A stretch of 48,527 nucleotides of DNA from Oscillospiraceae bacterium (GTDB lineage: Bacteria; Bacillota; Clostridia; Oscillospirales; Oscillospiraceae): positions 1 to 48,527 of the forward strand of contig SVKP01000028.1 in NCBI GenBank assembly GCA_015068395.1, in the 5' to 3' direction. Under the pieces are notes generated by a model. That model was not told the origin of the DNA, did no database searches, and saw only the letters and a program-made list of their open reading frames with translations. Position numbers and translations under genes: made by a program. This document shows, piece after piece, positions 8,110-17,698 of this stretch. Positions within the stretch are counted from its first letter, which is position 1. Each line of letters opens with the position of its first letter.

Positions 8110-9339
8110 ATGGAGAAAAGAACCATTCCATTCAGCCCGCCTGACATCAGTGATTTGGAAATTGAAGAGGTTGCGGAAGCACTGCGTTCGGGGTGGGTTA
8201 CGACCGGCCCCAGAACAAAGGAATTGGAAAAAAGGTTGTCTGCATTTTGCCGCACCAATCGAACCGTATGTCTTAATTCTGCAACGGCAGCTGAGGAATT
8301 GAATCTTCGAATCCTTGGGATCGAACCCGGTGATGAGGTTATTGTTCCCGCCTATACCTATACAGCTACGGCGGCCGCGGCAATACATTGCGGAGCAACC
8401 GTTGTATTTGTGGATTCGCAGCGCGGCGGCGATGTGACGACGCATTCTCCGGAAATGGACTATGATGCAGTCGCCGATGCAATTACGGAAAAGACAAAGG
8501 CGGTTATTCCTGTAGATTTGGGCGGGATCATGTGCGATTATGATCGGCTCTATCAGGTAGTCGAGAGCAAGAAAGTACTGTTCCAGCCAAAAAATAAGAT
8601 TCAAGCGGCAATTGGCCGTATCGCAGTTGTTGCTGATTGTGCGCATGCATTGGGGGCGACGCGCTGTGGTAAAATGGCAGGGGAAGTTGCGGATTATACC
8701 AGTTTTTCCTTCCACGCGGTGAAGAACTTCACAACTGCGGAGGGAGGAGCGTCAACATGGCTTCCGATTGCAGGGGAAGACGACGAAGAACTGTATCATC
8801 AGTATCAGCTCCTCAGCCTCCATGGACAGGATAAGGATGCGCTTGCCAAAACAAAGCTTGGGGCATGGGAGTATGACATTATTGGACCATGGTATAAGTG
8901 CAACATGACGGATATTATGTCCGCGATCGGCCTTAGGCAGCTGGACCGTTACCCTGGGCTGCTGGCAAGGCGGAAGGAAATCATCGCGCGCTATGACGCC
9001 GCAATGGATGGCTTGGGGATATTCCACCTGAATCACTATGGCGAGAATTATAACAGCAGCGGCCATTTATACCTGATCCGTTTGCCCGGCATTGATGTGC
9101 CTCAACGCAATGAGATCATTGAAGAATTGGCGGAGCGCGGCGTGGCGACAAACGTCCATTATAAGCCGCTGCCGATGATGACTGCTTACAAATCGCTCGG
9201 TTGGGACATCAAGGACTTTCCGAATGCCTATGACTACTATCATAATTTGATTACGCTTCCGCTGCATACAAAACTCAGCGATGAGGATGTGGAGTATGTG
9301 ATTGAACAGGTTCAAATGGTTGCAAAGGAATACATATGA
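8110..9339 (+). CDS. DegT/DnrJ/EryC1/StrS family PLP aminotransferase
   Basis: 409 residues. The opening PFSPPDISDLEIEEVAEAL followed by SGWVTTGPRTKELE is the classic start of sugar aminotransferases that convert nucleotide-activated keto sugars to amino sugars with glutamate as donor. PLP ligands are visible as VVADCAHALGA (Asp for the pyridine nitrogen) and the lysine of SFHAVKNFTTAEGG. The ATG at 8110 has AGCGAGGA seven bases upstream. An insert (GQDKDALAKTKLGAWEYDI) before the PLP-distal half is typical of the ArnB/PseC-like branch. Its stop overlaps the next start, so it is coupled to the initiating sugar transferase. It may make the amino sugar used for the first unit on the lipid carrier. 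The substrate is not deducible. Confidence 0.88.
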   Translation: MEKRTIPFSPPDISDLEIEEVAEALRSGWVTTGPRTKELEKRLSAFCRTNRTVCLNSATAAEELNLRILGIEPGDEVIVPAYTYTATAAAAIHCGATVVFVDSQRGGDVTTHSPEMDYDAVADAITEKTKAVIPVDLGGIMCDYDRLYQVVESKKVLFQPKNKIQAAIGRIAVVADCAHALGATRCGKMAGEVADYTSFSFHAVKNFTTAEGGASTWLPIAGEDDEELYHQYQLLSLHGQDKDALAKTKLGAWEYDIIGPWYKCNMTDIMSAIGLRQLDRYPGLLARRKEIIARYDAAMDGLGIFHLNHYGENYNSSGHLYLIRLPGIDVPQRNEIIEELAERGVATNVHYKPLPMMTAYKSLGWDIKDFPNAYDYYHNLITLPLHTKLSDEDVEYVIEQVQMVAKEYI

Positions 9340-10028
9340 TGCTAAAACGATGGGAGGAGCTTCCCGATTTTATGCGTCTGCCGGAAGTGCGTCCCTATTA
9401 CGAAGTACTTTCTAAAAAACGGATGAGCCTGTTCTTTAAGCGGGTGTTTGATCTGGTCGTCGGGCTTATACTCTTGGTTATTCTGGCAATTCCGATGATG
9501 ATCATCGCACTTGCCATTAAGCTGGACAGCGAAGGCCCGGTATTCTATCGCCAGGAACGAGTGACTGCATACGGCAGGCATTTTCGGATTCACAAGTTCC
9601 GCACGATGGTCAGTAATGCAGATAAAATCGGTTCGGCTGTGACTGTTGGTGCCGATAGCCGGATTACACGGATTGGATCGAAGCTGCGCAAAGTGCGTTT
9701 GGACGAGTTGCCTCAGCTTTTTGATGTTATTTCCGGGGATATGAGCTTTGTCGGGACGCGGCCTGAAGTGCCCAAGTATGTTGAGCAATATGCACCGAAA
9801 ATGCTGGCGACCCTGCTTCTGTCGGCGGGAATTACCTCGGAGGCGAGCATCCGCTACAAAGATGAAGATCGTTTGCTGAATGCGGCGGATGATGTGGATA
9901 AGGTTTATGTGGAACAAATTCTACCAGGGAAGATGAAATGGAATCTGGAAAGCATTGAGCGGTTCAGCTTCTGGCGTGATATCGCTACTATGTTCAGAAC
10001 CGTCTTCTCAGTGCTAAATAGGGAATAA
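9336..10028 (+). CDS. Initiating phosphoglycosyl transferase (bacterial sugar transferase family)
   Basis: 230 residues of the PglC/WbaP catalytic-domain type. It transfers a sugar phosphate from a nucleotide sugar to undecaprenyl phosphate and so starts each repeat unit. One hydrophobic segment near residues 32-55 (VFDLVVGLILLVILAIPMMI) is the re-entrant membrane helix. It is followed by GPVFYRQERV, HKFRTM and LRKVRLDELPQLFDVISGDMSFVGTRPE, with the catalytic Asp-Glu pair in LDELPQ. The multi-membrane N-terminal part of WbaP is absent, as in PglC. Two ATGs (9336 and 9339) share an AAAGGA site, and the gene overlaps the upstream stop. It marks this locus as a lipid-linked, Wzx/Wzy-style polysaccharide cluster. 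Confidence 0.9.
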   Translation: MMLKRWEELPDFMRLPEVRPYYEVLSKKRMSLFFKRVFDLVVGLILLVILAIPMMIIALAIKLDSEGPVFYRQERVTAYGRHFRIHKFRTMVSNADKIGSAVTVGADSRITRIGSKLRKVRLDELPQLFDVISGDMSFVGTRPEVPKYVEQYAPKMLATLLLSAGITSEASIRYKDEDRLLNAADDVDKVYVEQILPGKMKWNLESIERFSFWRDIATMFRTVFSVLNRE

Positions 10029-10039
10029 GCGAGTGAGAA

Positions 10040-10936
10040 ATGATGCGGGAATTTAATGGCTACCAAGAAATGACACCTCAGGACTTCAGGGATATGCAGC
10101 TTATAGAAATGAATATTATGCTGTACTTTGACGCCTTCTGCAGGGAGCATAGTTTAAGATATTATATATCTGGCGGAACATTGATAGGCGCCGTTAGGCA
10201 TAAAGGCTTTATACCTTGGGACGAGGATATGGATTTGCATATGCCCAGACCGGACTATGAAAGACTGCCAGAGTTATGGGAGAAGTATGCCAATAAAGAG
10301 AAATACTCACTCAGCTTTACAACTCTTTCACACAATACAAGGCAACATGCATACACGATTTGTGATAATGATACGACGCTGATAGAGGAGAGAACGATTC
10401 GTGATGATGTTCCGCAGGGGATAAGAATTGACATCATGCCGTACGATGGAAGACCGGATAGTGAGCTAAAAGCGAAGATCCAGTTTTTTTGGGCTGCGGT
10501 TTTTTCTATTTACAATGTTCAGAGACTTCCTGAGAATCAAGGCGGAAGCCTTATGAAACTGGGAGTTAATCTTGCTCTGCATCTTGTAAAAGACCCTGAT
10601 AGAAGATTTCGGCTCTGGAACTACGCAAAGAAAAAGATGAGCAAATATGACTTTGAAACGAGCCCGTGGGTAAGAGAAATGGTATGCCCGATGCGCAGCG
10701 CTCAGTTTAAGTATCCGAGAGATAAATTTGACGAGCCGGTTTTTTTGGATTTTGAGGGTCATAAACTTCCAGCTCACCATTATTATAGAGACTATTTGGA
10801 AAATGTTTATAAAGGATATATGGAATTACCACCTGTGGAGCAGAGAATACCAAAAACGAGAGCAATCTATATTAATCTGGATAAGGGCTATCGATTCTAT
10901 AGGGGAATCAAGTATTTGACTGAGGGGAACAAGTGA
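10040..10936 (+). CDS. LicD family phosphotransferase
   Basis: 298 residues. The LicD signature is clear: LRYYISGGTLIGAVRHKGF, then IPWDEDMDLHMPRPDYERL with the metal-binding Asp-x-Asp cluster. LicD proteins move phosphocholine, or other phospho-alcohols such as ribitol or glycerol phosphate, from a CDP-activated donor onto a glycan. The next gene encodes a CDP-forming cytidylyltransferase, and the two overlap as TGATG (10934-10938), so this protein is probably the transferase that uses that CDP donor. No choline kinase or choline transporter is nearby, which speaks against phosphocholine as the cargo. The gene is visibly more AT-rich than the nucleotide-sugar genes after 20.8 kb. Confidence 0.88.
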   Translation: MMREFNGYQEMTPQDFRDMQLIEMNIMLYFDAFCREHSLRYYISGGTLIGAVRHKGFIPWDEDMDLHMPRPDYERLPELWEKYANKEKYSLSFTTLSHNTRQHAYTICDNDTTLIEERTIRDDVPQGIRIDIMPYDGRPDSELKAKIQFFWAAVFSIYNVQRLPENQGGSLMKLGVNLALHLVKDPDRRFRLWNYAKKKMSKYDFETSPWVREMVCPMRSAQFKYPRDKFDEPVFLDFEGHKLPAHHYYRDYLENVYKGYMELPPVEQRIPKTRAIYINLDKGYRFYRGIKYLTEGNK

Positions 10937-11652
10937 TGGCAAATGTTGGTTTATTAATTGCCGGTGGTTCTGGCAACCGTATGCATCAGGATATCCCAAA
11001 ACAGTTTATTACAGTTAATGAGCGACCTGTTATTGTATACACGCTTGAAGCGTTCGAAAAGCATCCTGAAATTGATACGATCGCTGTTGTGTGTATCGAG
11101 GGCTGGGAACAGGTTCTTTGGGCATATGCGAAGCAATTTAATATTACAAAGCTACAGTATGTGGTTCCGGGAGGAAAAAACGGACAGGATTCCATTCGCA
11201 ACGGAGTTTATGAGCTGGAGAAGCATTTTGCGCCGGAGGATATTGTCTTGATTCACGACGCCATCCGTCCGATGGTTTCTGCTGAGATTATATCGGATAA
11301 CATACGTGTTGCACGAGAATTTGGAAACGCTATTACGGTGATTCCCTGTGCCGAGGCAATGATGCAGACGGAGGATGGTAAGGTTTCGACAGGCAGTTAT
11401 CCGCGTGACCGCTTGAAACGTACGCAAACACCGCAGGCATTCCATATTGGGGATATTTGTGATTTGCACAGGAGGGCGTTGGAAGCAGGCATTACAAACT
11501 CCGTTGCATCTTGTACCCTGATGATAGAAATGGGCAAGCAGGTGTATTTCTCTGCTGGATCCGAGAAAAACATAAAACTGACTACAGTGGAGGACATTGA
11601 CATTTTTAAGGCGCTGCTTGCGGCAAAACGGTCGGATTGGCTAAAGAACTAA
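10936..11652 (+). CDS. IspD/TarI-like cytidylyltransferase
   Basis: 238 residues. The motifs GGSGNRM, PKQF, VLIHDAIRPMV and KRTQTPQAF are those of the IspD/TarI group, which join CTP with a polyol phosphate such as methylerythritol, ribitol or a pentulose phosphate. The ATG at 10936 overlaps the LicD stop and follows GAGGGG at 10922-10927; the GTG at 10933 is a less likely start. IspD itself is usually encoded beside IspF. Here the neighbours are LicD, an SDR enzyme and a pentulose-phosphate epimerase, so a cell-surface role is more likely. My best inference is activation of a five-carbon phosphate to its CDP form for transfer by LicD. Confidence 0.85.
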   Translation: MANVGLLIAGGSGNRMHQDIPKQFITVNERPVIVYTLEAFEKHPEIDTIAVVCIEGWEQVLWAYAKQFNITKLQYVVPGGKNGQDSIRNGVYELEKHFAPEDIVLIHDAIRPMVSAEIISDNIRVAREFGNAITVIPCAEAMMQTEDGKVSTGSYPRDRLKRTQTPQAFHIGDICDLHRRALEAGITNSVASCTLMIEMGKQVYFSAGSEKNIKLTTVEDIDIFKALLAAKRSDWLKN

Positions 11653-11653
11653 A

Positions 11654-12715
11654 ATGAGAATCTATAACAGTGAATTATGGCTTTCAGATTTGGATGAGAC
11701 CATTTTGGCCTTGCCTGAGTTGGATGGCCTGGCAGGGGAAAAAATATTTGTTACAGGTTGTACGGGCTTAGTATGTTCGGCAGTAGTTGACTGCTTGATT
11801 CGCTGGAACATAAATCATAACAAAAAGATAAAAATACTAGCAGCTGGGCGGAATACAAAAAACGTACTAGATCGTTTTGCACCGTATAGCGGGGAAAGCT
11901 GGTTTTCAACAGTATACTATGATGCCATTGCTGCGGACAACTCATATGCCATGCCGTGCGATTATATTATCCATGGCGCAAGCAATGCCTCACCCGATAT
12001 GATTGTCAAGGAACCGGTTGAGACAATGCTTTCCAACTTCGTGGGAATGAAGAATCTGCTGGACTATGCGAAGTGTGTTTCCGCCAGACGGATTCTTTTC
12101 ATTTCCAGTTCTGAAGTGTACGGGAAAAAACAGGGAGACGAGCCATTTCACACGGATGAATATGGTTATATTGATCTGTTGAATCCGCGTAATTCTTATT
12201 CTGTTGGAAAGCGTGCAGCAGAGACTCTTTGTGTGTCTTATGCAGAAGAGTATGGCGTTGAGTCGGTAATTGCGCGACCAGGGCATATTTACGGACCTAC
12301 GGCGACGGAGCATGATAACCGTGTATCCTCTGCGTGGGCCTATGCTGCTGCCCATGGTGAGAGTATTGTTATGAAAAGCGATGGTTGCCAGTTGCGCAGC
12401 TATTGTTATTGCCTTGACTGTGCTTCCGCGATCTTGAAGATTCTGTTGGCGGGAGAGAGCGGAAAGGCATATAATATTTCCAATCCGAATTCTGTTATCA
12501 CCATTAAAAAAATGGCAGAGCTTTTGGCAAATAATGCTAAGGTTGAGTTAAAAATGGAGATTCCAACGGAAGCGGAGAAGAGAGGCTTTAACCCAATGAG
12601 CAATTCGTCCCTTGACAGTAGCGATCTTTTGGCGCTTGGCTGGGAGGGACTGTTTGACGCCGAACGAGGCTTTTCACATACAATCAACATACTGCGTGAA
12701 ATACAAATAAGGTGA
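11654..12715 (+). CDS. NAD-dependent epimerase/dehydratase (extended SDR)
   Basis: 353 residues of the extended short-chain dehydrogenase type. The nucleotide-binding loop reads [13 protein letters not shown], so the third glycine of the usual TGxxGxxG is a cysteine, an unusual change. The catalytic YxxxK is present as YSVGK near residue 180, and the Ser as SSSEVYG. The C-terminal part contains [18 protein letters not shown], typical of sugar-nucleotide enzymes. It begins two bases after the cytidylyltransferase stop and is followed after four bases by the ribulose-phosphate epimerase, so the three are co-translated. It may reduce or epimerise the CDP-linked group or a nucleotide sugar; which of these is unresolved. 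Confidence 0.8.
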   Translation: MRIYNSELWLSDLDETILALPELDGLAGEKIFVTGCTGLVCSAVVDCLIRWNINHNKKIKILAAGRNTKNVLDRFAPYSGESWFSTVYYDAIAADNSYAMPCDYIIHGASNASPDMIVKEPVETMLSNFVGMKNLLDYAKCVSARRILFISSSEVYGKKQGDEPFHTDEYGYIDLLNPRNSYSVGKRAAETLCVSYAEEYGVESVIARPGHIYGPTATEHDNRVSSAWAYAAAHGESIVMKSDGCQLRSYCYCLDCASAILKILLAGESGKAYNISNPNSVITIKKMAELLANNAKVELKMEIPTEAEKRGFNPMSNSSLDSSDLLALGWEGLFDAERGFSHTINILREIQIR

Positions 12716-12719
12716 GAAA

Positions 12720-13430
12720 ATGCTGGATGCGTTGAAAAAAGAAGTGTGCGAGGCAAATCTTGAGCTGGTCAGACGCGGTGTTGTGATTTATACTTGGGGA
12801 AATGTCAGCGGCATTGATCGGGACGCGGGCATGGTAGTCATTAAGCCGTCCGGGGTTGATTACGACGGCATGAAACCAGAGGATATGGTAGTAGTCGATC
12901 TGGACTCCGGCGAAACCGCGGAGGGTAGATGGAAGCCATCCTCTGATACGAAGACACATTTGGAATTATACAGGGCATTTCCTCAAATAGGAGGTATTAC
13001 ACATACGCACTCAATCAACGCAGTCGCTTTTGCGCAGGCGGGGATGGATATCCCCGCGCTTGGCACGACGCATGCAGATTATTTTTATGGAGTAATCCCC
13101 TGCACGCGTGAGTTGACAAAAGCTGAGGTTGAGGAAGCCTATGAGCTGAACACCGGAAGGGTTATTGTGGAGTGCATCAAAGAACGCGGCATAGACCCAA
13201 TGGCAGTGCCGGGTATCGTCGTGAGAAATCACGGCCCCTTCAGCTGGGGCAAGGATGCCGCGGCGTCAGTATATCATGCTGTTGTAATGGATGCGGTTGC
13301 AGAAATGGATTTGAAGACACTAATCCTGAACCCACAGGCTACTATCCAACCGTATGTGCTCGATAAGCACTATATGCGAAAGCATGGACCCAAGGCTTAT
13401 TATGGACAGGGGAAGGAAAGGAATGTTTAA
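12720..13430 (+). CDS. araD: L-ribulose-5-phosphate 4-epimerase
   Basis: 236 residues, a class II aldolase-fold enzyme that interconverts L-ribulose 5-phosphate and D-xylulose 5-phosphate. The residues match the zinc-site numbering I recall for E. coli AraD: Asp76 (SSD), His95 and His97 (THTH), and His171 (NHGPFSWG). The catalytic Asp120 (THAD) and Tyr229 (KAYYG) also fall at the expected numbers. The enzyme should therefore be active. The usual araA and araB genes are not here; the neighbours are a CDP-forming enzyme, an SDR and LicD. It may supply D-xylulose 5-phosphate or L-ribulose 5-phosphate as a precursor of a surface decoration. The isofunctional paralogs UlaF and SgbE cannot be excluded by name, but the reaction would be the same. 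Confidence 0.88.
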   Translation: MLDALKKEVCEANLELVRRGVVIYTWGNVSGIDRDAGMVVIKPSGVDYDGMKPEDMVVVDLDSGETAEGRWKPSSDTKTHLELYRAFPQIGGITHTHSINAVAFAQAGMDIPALGTTHADYFYGVIPCTRELTKAEVEEAYELNTGRVIVECIKERGIDPMAVPGIVVRNHGPFSWGKDAAASVYHAVVMDAVAEMDLKTLILNPQATIQPYVLDKHYMRKHGPKAYYGQGKERNV

Positions 13431-15291
13431 CGCTGATGCTGCCTTCAATAGAGTCAAATCATTTCAAGTTGTTTCTTTTGACATTTTTGATACGCTTTTA
13501 AAAAGAAACGTTTCGAATCCAAAACAGATTTTTGATGTTGTTCTGACTGAATACAGGAAAAGACATCCCGATACGAGGTGCTCCGATTTCCCGCAGCTGC
13601 GCATCGAGACGGAAAAGAGCCTCAGGCAGCTTGGAGAAAGAAAAGAAATCACACTGGATGAGATTTATTCAGCGATTCCGATTGAAAACCCTACTGAGTG
13701 GAAGCAAATCGAAATCGAGCAGGAAATACGATACTGTGAGCCAAATGTCCCGGTTGTGCAGCTCTTCAACAAGTGCAAGACAGAGCAAATGCGCATTGTA
13801 ATCACGTCAGACATGTACCTGCCGCGATACGTCATAGAGAAGATGCTTGAAAAATGTGGAGTCACCGATTATGAAAAGCTATACCTTTCTTCTGAAATCG
13901 GCATCAAGAAAAGTACGGGAGAATTGTATGAGTATGTGATCCGTGACTTGAAAATCAGCGCACGGAAGATAGTTCATATCGGTGACAGACCGAGAACAGA
14001 TTTCCTGAACCCAATTAAAACGGGCATGGGCGCTATACATGTTGATACCAATCTTATTAATACAATCTTTTACGAAAAACAAGACCTGACGAGTGCGGAA
14101 AATACGCTGGTCCCATTTATTAACAATAATCTTCCACGATACTCCAACCATAGTGAGGCATTTCAGTGGGGTTACGAGGCGTTTGGACCTTTGCTTCTTG
14201 GGTATTGCTCATGGCTGCACGAGAGAGTAAAGGATCTTAAACTGGACAAGCTTTTCTTTTTGGCAAGGGACATGTTCTTGGTGAAGGATATCTATGCTTC
14301 ACTATATGGCCAGCAGTCTGCTATCTATCTTGAAGTATCGAGAAGAAGCCTAAGGCTGCTCTATGTATTAAAGACTGGCAGTATTCGAAATGCTTTGGAT
14401 ACTATGACCAGAAAAAAATACACCGTTAAGGACCTTTTGAAAACCCTCGGCATCGATGAGTGTGAAATAAAGAGAACGTATGACTTGAACACAAAAATCA
14501 GCGTGTGGACTCAATTCCCAGAATGGTTCAATGCCTTGGATGAGGAGGCAATGAGCATTCTTCGACAAAGGGAGGATTATTCTGAGCAATACCTTGAAGA
14601 AAAAGGAGTTTTTTCTTCCGGCAAACATGCAATCGTCGATATTGGCTGGCATGGAACAACGCAGAATATGATGGAGCGTATTACCGGGAAAAGCTTTACA
14701 GGCCTCTATCTGGGAACTACGAAACGCGAATCGTTTGATGCTATGGACATGCATGGATACTGGTTCGAATGCCCAAGAGAAGAGGATTCGTATCCGTATA
14801 TTTCAATGATCAGCATTCTTGAGGCGATGCTTTTTCCACAAATAGGTACAACTATCGCATATCAGAAGACCGCGAATGGAATCGAACCGATTTATAATGA
14901 ATGCGAAATGAAGGATTACTCTTTTGTAAGCGACTTTCAGAAAGGAGCGCTCACGTTTGCAAAAGAGTATATGAAATTTGCGGGCAGTAATATTGATTTG
15001 CTGGATGCATCCGTGGCGATGAAAGCCTTTGAGCGGATTGCGTTTCAACCAACGCTTTCTCAGGCAAAGACCCTTTCGGTGCTTCCGTATGAGGAAGAAC
15101 GCATTTATCATATGGTACAGGTAGAGCCTCTTTATTGTTATTTGCTGCATCCGTTGCGCATGGTTAGAGACTTTGATAATTCGAGATGGAAGACAGGCTT
15201 CATAAAGCGAATATTGCCGTTTTGCAAGAACCCACATTCAATTGACGTCTTGATTAAGCGGCGCAGGCTTCTTTTGAAGAAAAAGCATTAA
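13423..15291 (+). CDS. Two-domain HAD-superfamily protein of polysaccharide loci (COG5610-like)
   Basis: 622 residues. The N-terminal region, about residues 1-240, is a HAD domain: motif [14 protein letters not shown] with the nucleophile Asp and acid/base Asp, motif II ITSDMY, and a late [10 protein letters not shown] motif IV. The C-terminal 380 residues are a second conserved domain ([32 protein letters not shown]) that I know only as part of COG5610 proteins in glycan clusters. The ATG at 13423 has a rich purine site (GGGGAAGGAAAGG) and overlaps the epimerase gene by 8 nt; upstream in-frame starts lie within that gene. The C-terminal domain could be a transferase and the HAD domain a phosphatase acting on the CDP-derived group, but this is a guess. 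Confidence 0.7.
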   Translation: MFNADAAFNRVKSFQVVSFDIFDTLLKRNVSNPKQIFDVVLTEYRKRHPDTRCSDFPQLRIETEKSLRQLGERKEITLDEIYSAIPIENPTEWKQIEIEQEIRYCEPNVPVVQLFNKCKTEQMRIVITSDMYLPRYVIEKMLEKCGVTDYEKLYLSSEIGIKKSTGELYEYVIRDLKISARKIVHIGDRPRTDFLNPIKTGMGAIHVDTNLINTIFYEKQDLTSAENTLVPFINNNLPRYSNHSEAFQWGYEAFGPLLLGYCSWLHERVKDLKLDKLFFLARDMFLVKDIYASLYGQQSAIYLEVSRRSLRLLYVLKTGSIRNALDTMTRKKYTVKDLLKTLGIDECEIKRTYDLNTKISVWTQFPEWFNALDEEAMSILRQREDYSEQYLEEKGVFSSGKHAIVDIGWHGTTQNMMERITGKSFTGLYLGTTKRESFDAMDMHGYWFECPREEDSYPYISMISILEAMLFPQIGTTIAYQKTANGIEPIYNECEMKDYSFVSDFQKGALTFAKEYMKFAGSNIDLLDASVAMKAFERIAFQPTLSQAKTLSVLPYEEERIYHMVQVEPLYCYLLHPLRMVRDFDNSRWKTGFIKRILPFCKNPHSIDVLIKRRRLLLKKKH

Positions 15292-15336
15292 TTGCGGAAC
15301 AATTCTCTTATGCGATTTGACAAATGGAGGAAAAAG

Positions 15337-16422
15337 TTGAAAAAAATAACTTTTGTCTGCAAATACCTTGGAAAAGGCGGAGCGGAACGAGTCATGAGTA
15401 TCCTGATCCGCAACTTTGCTGAGAGAGGCTGGGATGTCCAGCTTATTCTCCTGAATCAGAATATCATTGAGTATCCGATACCGGATTGCGTAAGCGTTAG
15501 ATTTTTGGATTGGGGAGTACATCGTTCGGTTTTTCAGATATTAAAGCGGCTTACGGAACTCAGAAATGCAGTGGAAGGCGAGATAGTTATCTCTTTTCTT
15601 TATTCGGCGATTAGAGACACAACATTTTCGCTGATGGGATCAGGAAAGCATGTTATCATTTCAGACCGCAGCGATCCCAGCCGGGAACCTGAGGGAAGAA
15701 TCAGGCAGTTCATTCGCAACGTTTCTTATTATCTCCCTAAAACAATCGTATTCCAAACAGAAGAGGCAAAAGCCTTTTTCCCGCGTGCAGTACAGAAAAA
15801 GGGAATTGTTATCCCCAATCCTGTAAACAGCGAACTTCCAGACGCTTATCAGGGAAAACGAGAGGAGGTAGTAATTGCAGCGGGCAGACTGGAAGAGCAG
15901 AAAAACTTTTCGCTTTTGCTCAGAGCATTTGCTAAGTTCCATGAGGCATTCCCTGCTTATATTCTGAGGATATACGGACGCGGACAACAGGAGGATATGT
16001 TGAAAGCGCTTGCTCGCGAGCTGAACATAGAAGAGTTTGTTGATTTTCCGGGATTTGTGTCAGATATATATGATAAGATGAACAGCGCCGCCATGTATGT
16101 ATCCTCATCTGATTATGAGGGAATATCCAACTCCATGCTGGAGGCAATGGCGATGGGAGTTCCAACCATTTGCACAGATTGCCCTGTGGGTGGAGCGCGT
16201 GAGACAATCAAAGACGGTGAAAATGGGATATTGGTTCCTGTGGGGGATGAGGAAGCGTTATCTGCTGCAATGAAAGCGGTTGCGTCAGATCCCGTTTTTG
16301 CAAACAGATTGTCCGAAAACTCGAGAAGAATTCGCGAGGAGCTGTCAGAAAAGGAAATTGCGGGTCGATGGATTCGACTCGCGGAAGGTGAAAAAGGTTA
16401 TGACCAATGCAAAAAAAAATAA
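15337..16422 (+). CDS. GT4 family glycosyltransferase
   Basis: 361 residues, GT-B fold, retaining glycosyltransferase. The start KKITFVCKYLGKGGAERVM is the typical acceptor-domain opening. VIAAGRLEEQKNFSLLLRAF starts the donor domain, and SSSDYEGISNSMLEAMAMG carries the E-x7-E nucleotide-sugar site. I chose the TTG at 15337 because a perfect GGAGG (15326-15330) lies six bases before it. An ATG at 15310 would add nine basic residues and lacks a ribosome site. It probably acts on the cytoplasmic face of the membrane on the lipid-linked repeat. Donor and acceptor cannot be told. Confidence 0.88.
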   Translation: MKKITFVCKYLGKGGAERVMSILIRNFAERGWDVQLILLNQNIIEYPIPDCVSVRFLDWGVHRSVFQILKRLTELRNAVEGEIVISFLYSAIRDTTFSLMGSGKHVIISDRSDPSREPEGRIRQFIRNVSYYLPKTIVFQTEEAKAFFPRAVQKKGIVIPNPVNSELPDAYQGKREEVVIAAGRLEEQKNFSLLLRAFAKFHEAFPAYILRIYGRGQQEDMLKALARELNIEEFVDFPGFVSDIYDKMNSAAMYVSSSDYEGISNSMLEAMAMGVPTICTDCPVGGARETIKDGENGILVPVGDEEALSAAMKAVASDPVFANRLSENSRRIREELSEKEIAGRWIRLAEGEKGYDQCKKK

Positions 16423-17698
16423 CTTATCAAACGATATTGGATTGCAAACTGGGCAAATAATATGGATCCTTACTGTTGCTTTTTTTGCTTTATCCGTAAT
16501 TATTCCTACAGCATCTCCGAAGCACGGCGGACTTTATCTTCTTGTATTGTTAGCATTAATTGCGGTAATGTTTTTGCTTGGTAAAGGAGGCTCTTTTTCG
16601 TTAAAACTTACAGTATTTCATTGGAATTTGCTTGGATTTACTCTGTTTTGCTTTTGCAGTGCGTTATGGGCCGTGAGACCTGAACTATCAATTAACAGAG
16701 GACTTGACAGATTGGAGATGTTCTTTGCGCTTTCGCTTTTATATCTTTGCTTTCAAAACGCTGAGAGCGTAAGACCATTATTGAAGGTCATTATGTGGAG
16801 CGGCTTTTTTGTCGTTTTTTATTCGTTTTATTCTCTTGGCTGGAGCCAAGTTGTTGATTTGATCACGACAAAAAGCCGCGTCAGCAATGCCCTGATTAAT
16901 TCAAATATGCTTGGGATGACCGCTGCCTATTCGGTGGTAATTTGCATTTATTTTGCATTATTCGATAAGGCTAGACTTGACATTGTTTTCACAATTCCCT
17001 CTGTTTTAATTATTGCTGCAACAGGAAGCAGAAAAGCTTTTGTTATTCTGGTATTTGGATTTGTGTGTCTACTTGCAATAAAAGCTCTGAGCAATCGCAG
17101 TATTTTGAAAAATATCGCATTGCTATTGGCGATGATTGCTGTAATTGTGATTCTCTATAATTTGCTATCGCGCTTCTCCCTCTTCGCAGGAACTCTGGAG
17201 CGGATTCAGATGGCGGTTAATGGCTTTTTGGGAGAAGGAGAATATGATGGATCTACGCAGGAACGAATGCATTTAATTGAGATTGGTCGAAGGTTATTTA
17301 AGGAACACCCCCTTCTTGGAGTTGGAATTGAAAACCCCAGTGTGTTTACCGAGATGGAGATAGGAAAAAAGAATTTCTATCTTCATAATAATTATTGGGA
17401 ATTGTTAGCTGGTGGCGGCGTCATTGGCCTGGCTCTTTATTACTGGATTTATGTATATTTGATGGTTTGTTTCTGGAAATACAGAGACTTTAAAGATGAC
17501 GATTTTATAATTTGCAGTCTTTTGTTTTTCCTCCGACTTGTTATGGACTATGGCGCAGTAGAGTATGAGACAAAAAGCACATATTTATTTCTATTGATAT
17601 TTGTTTTTCAAGCAGAAAAAATGAGGAAAAGGAACAATGTAGATTATCAGATCGAGAAAGAAATTAGCAACGCATTGGGAGAAACTGTATCCTCATGA
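16400..17698 (+). CDS. O-antigen polymerase/ligase (Wzy/WaaL-like) membrane protein
   Basis: 432 residues with about ten hydrophobic segments across the length (first IIWILTVAFFALSVIIP, last YLFLLIFVFQAE). The Wzy_C/O-antigen-ligase motif is present: HPLLGVGIENP followed by FYLHNNYWELLAGGGVIGL with the conserved His-Asn-x-Tyr loop. The ATG at 16400 overlaps the GT4 gene by 23 nt and avoids a hydrophilic extension from further upstream. It most likely polymerises lipid-linked repeat units on the outer side of the membrane. It is one of the most AT-rich genes of the locus, as serotype-specific polymerases often are. It ends in an ATGA overlap with the next gene. Confidence 0.85.
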   Translation: MTNAKKNNLSNDIGLQTGQIIWILTVAFFALSVIIPTASPKHGGLYLLVLLALIAVMFLLGKGGSFSLKLTVFHWNLLGFTLFCFCSALWAVRPELSINRGLDRLEMFFALSLLYLCFQNAESVRPLLKVIMWSGFFVVFYSFYSLGWSQVVDLITTKSRVSNALINSNMLGMTAAYSVVICIYFALFDKARLDIVFTIPSVLIIAATGSRKAFVILVFGFVCLLAIKALSNRSILKNIALLLAMIAVIVILYNLLSRFSLFAGTLERIQMAVNGFLGEGEYDGSTQERMHLIEIGRRLFKEHPLLGVGIENPSVFTEMEIGKKNFYLHNNYWELLAGGGVIGLALYYWIYVYLMVCFWKYRDFKDDDFIICSLLFFLRLVMDYGAVEYETKSTYLFLLIFVFQAEKMRKRNNVDYQIEKEISNALGETVSS

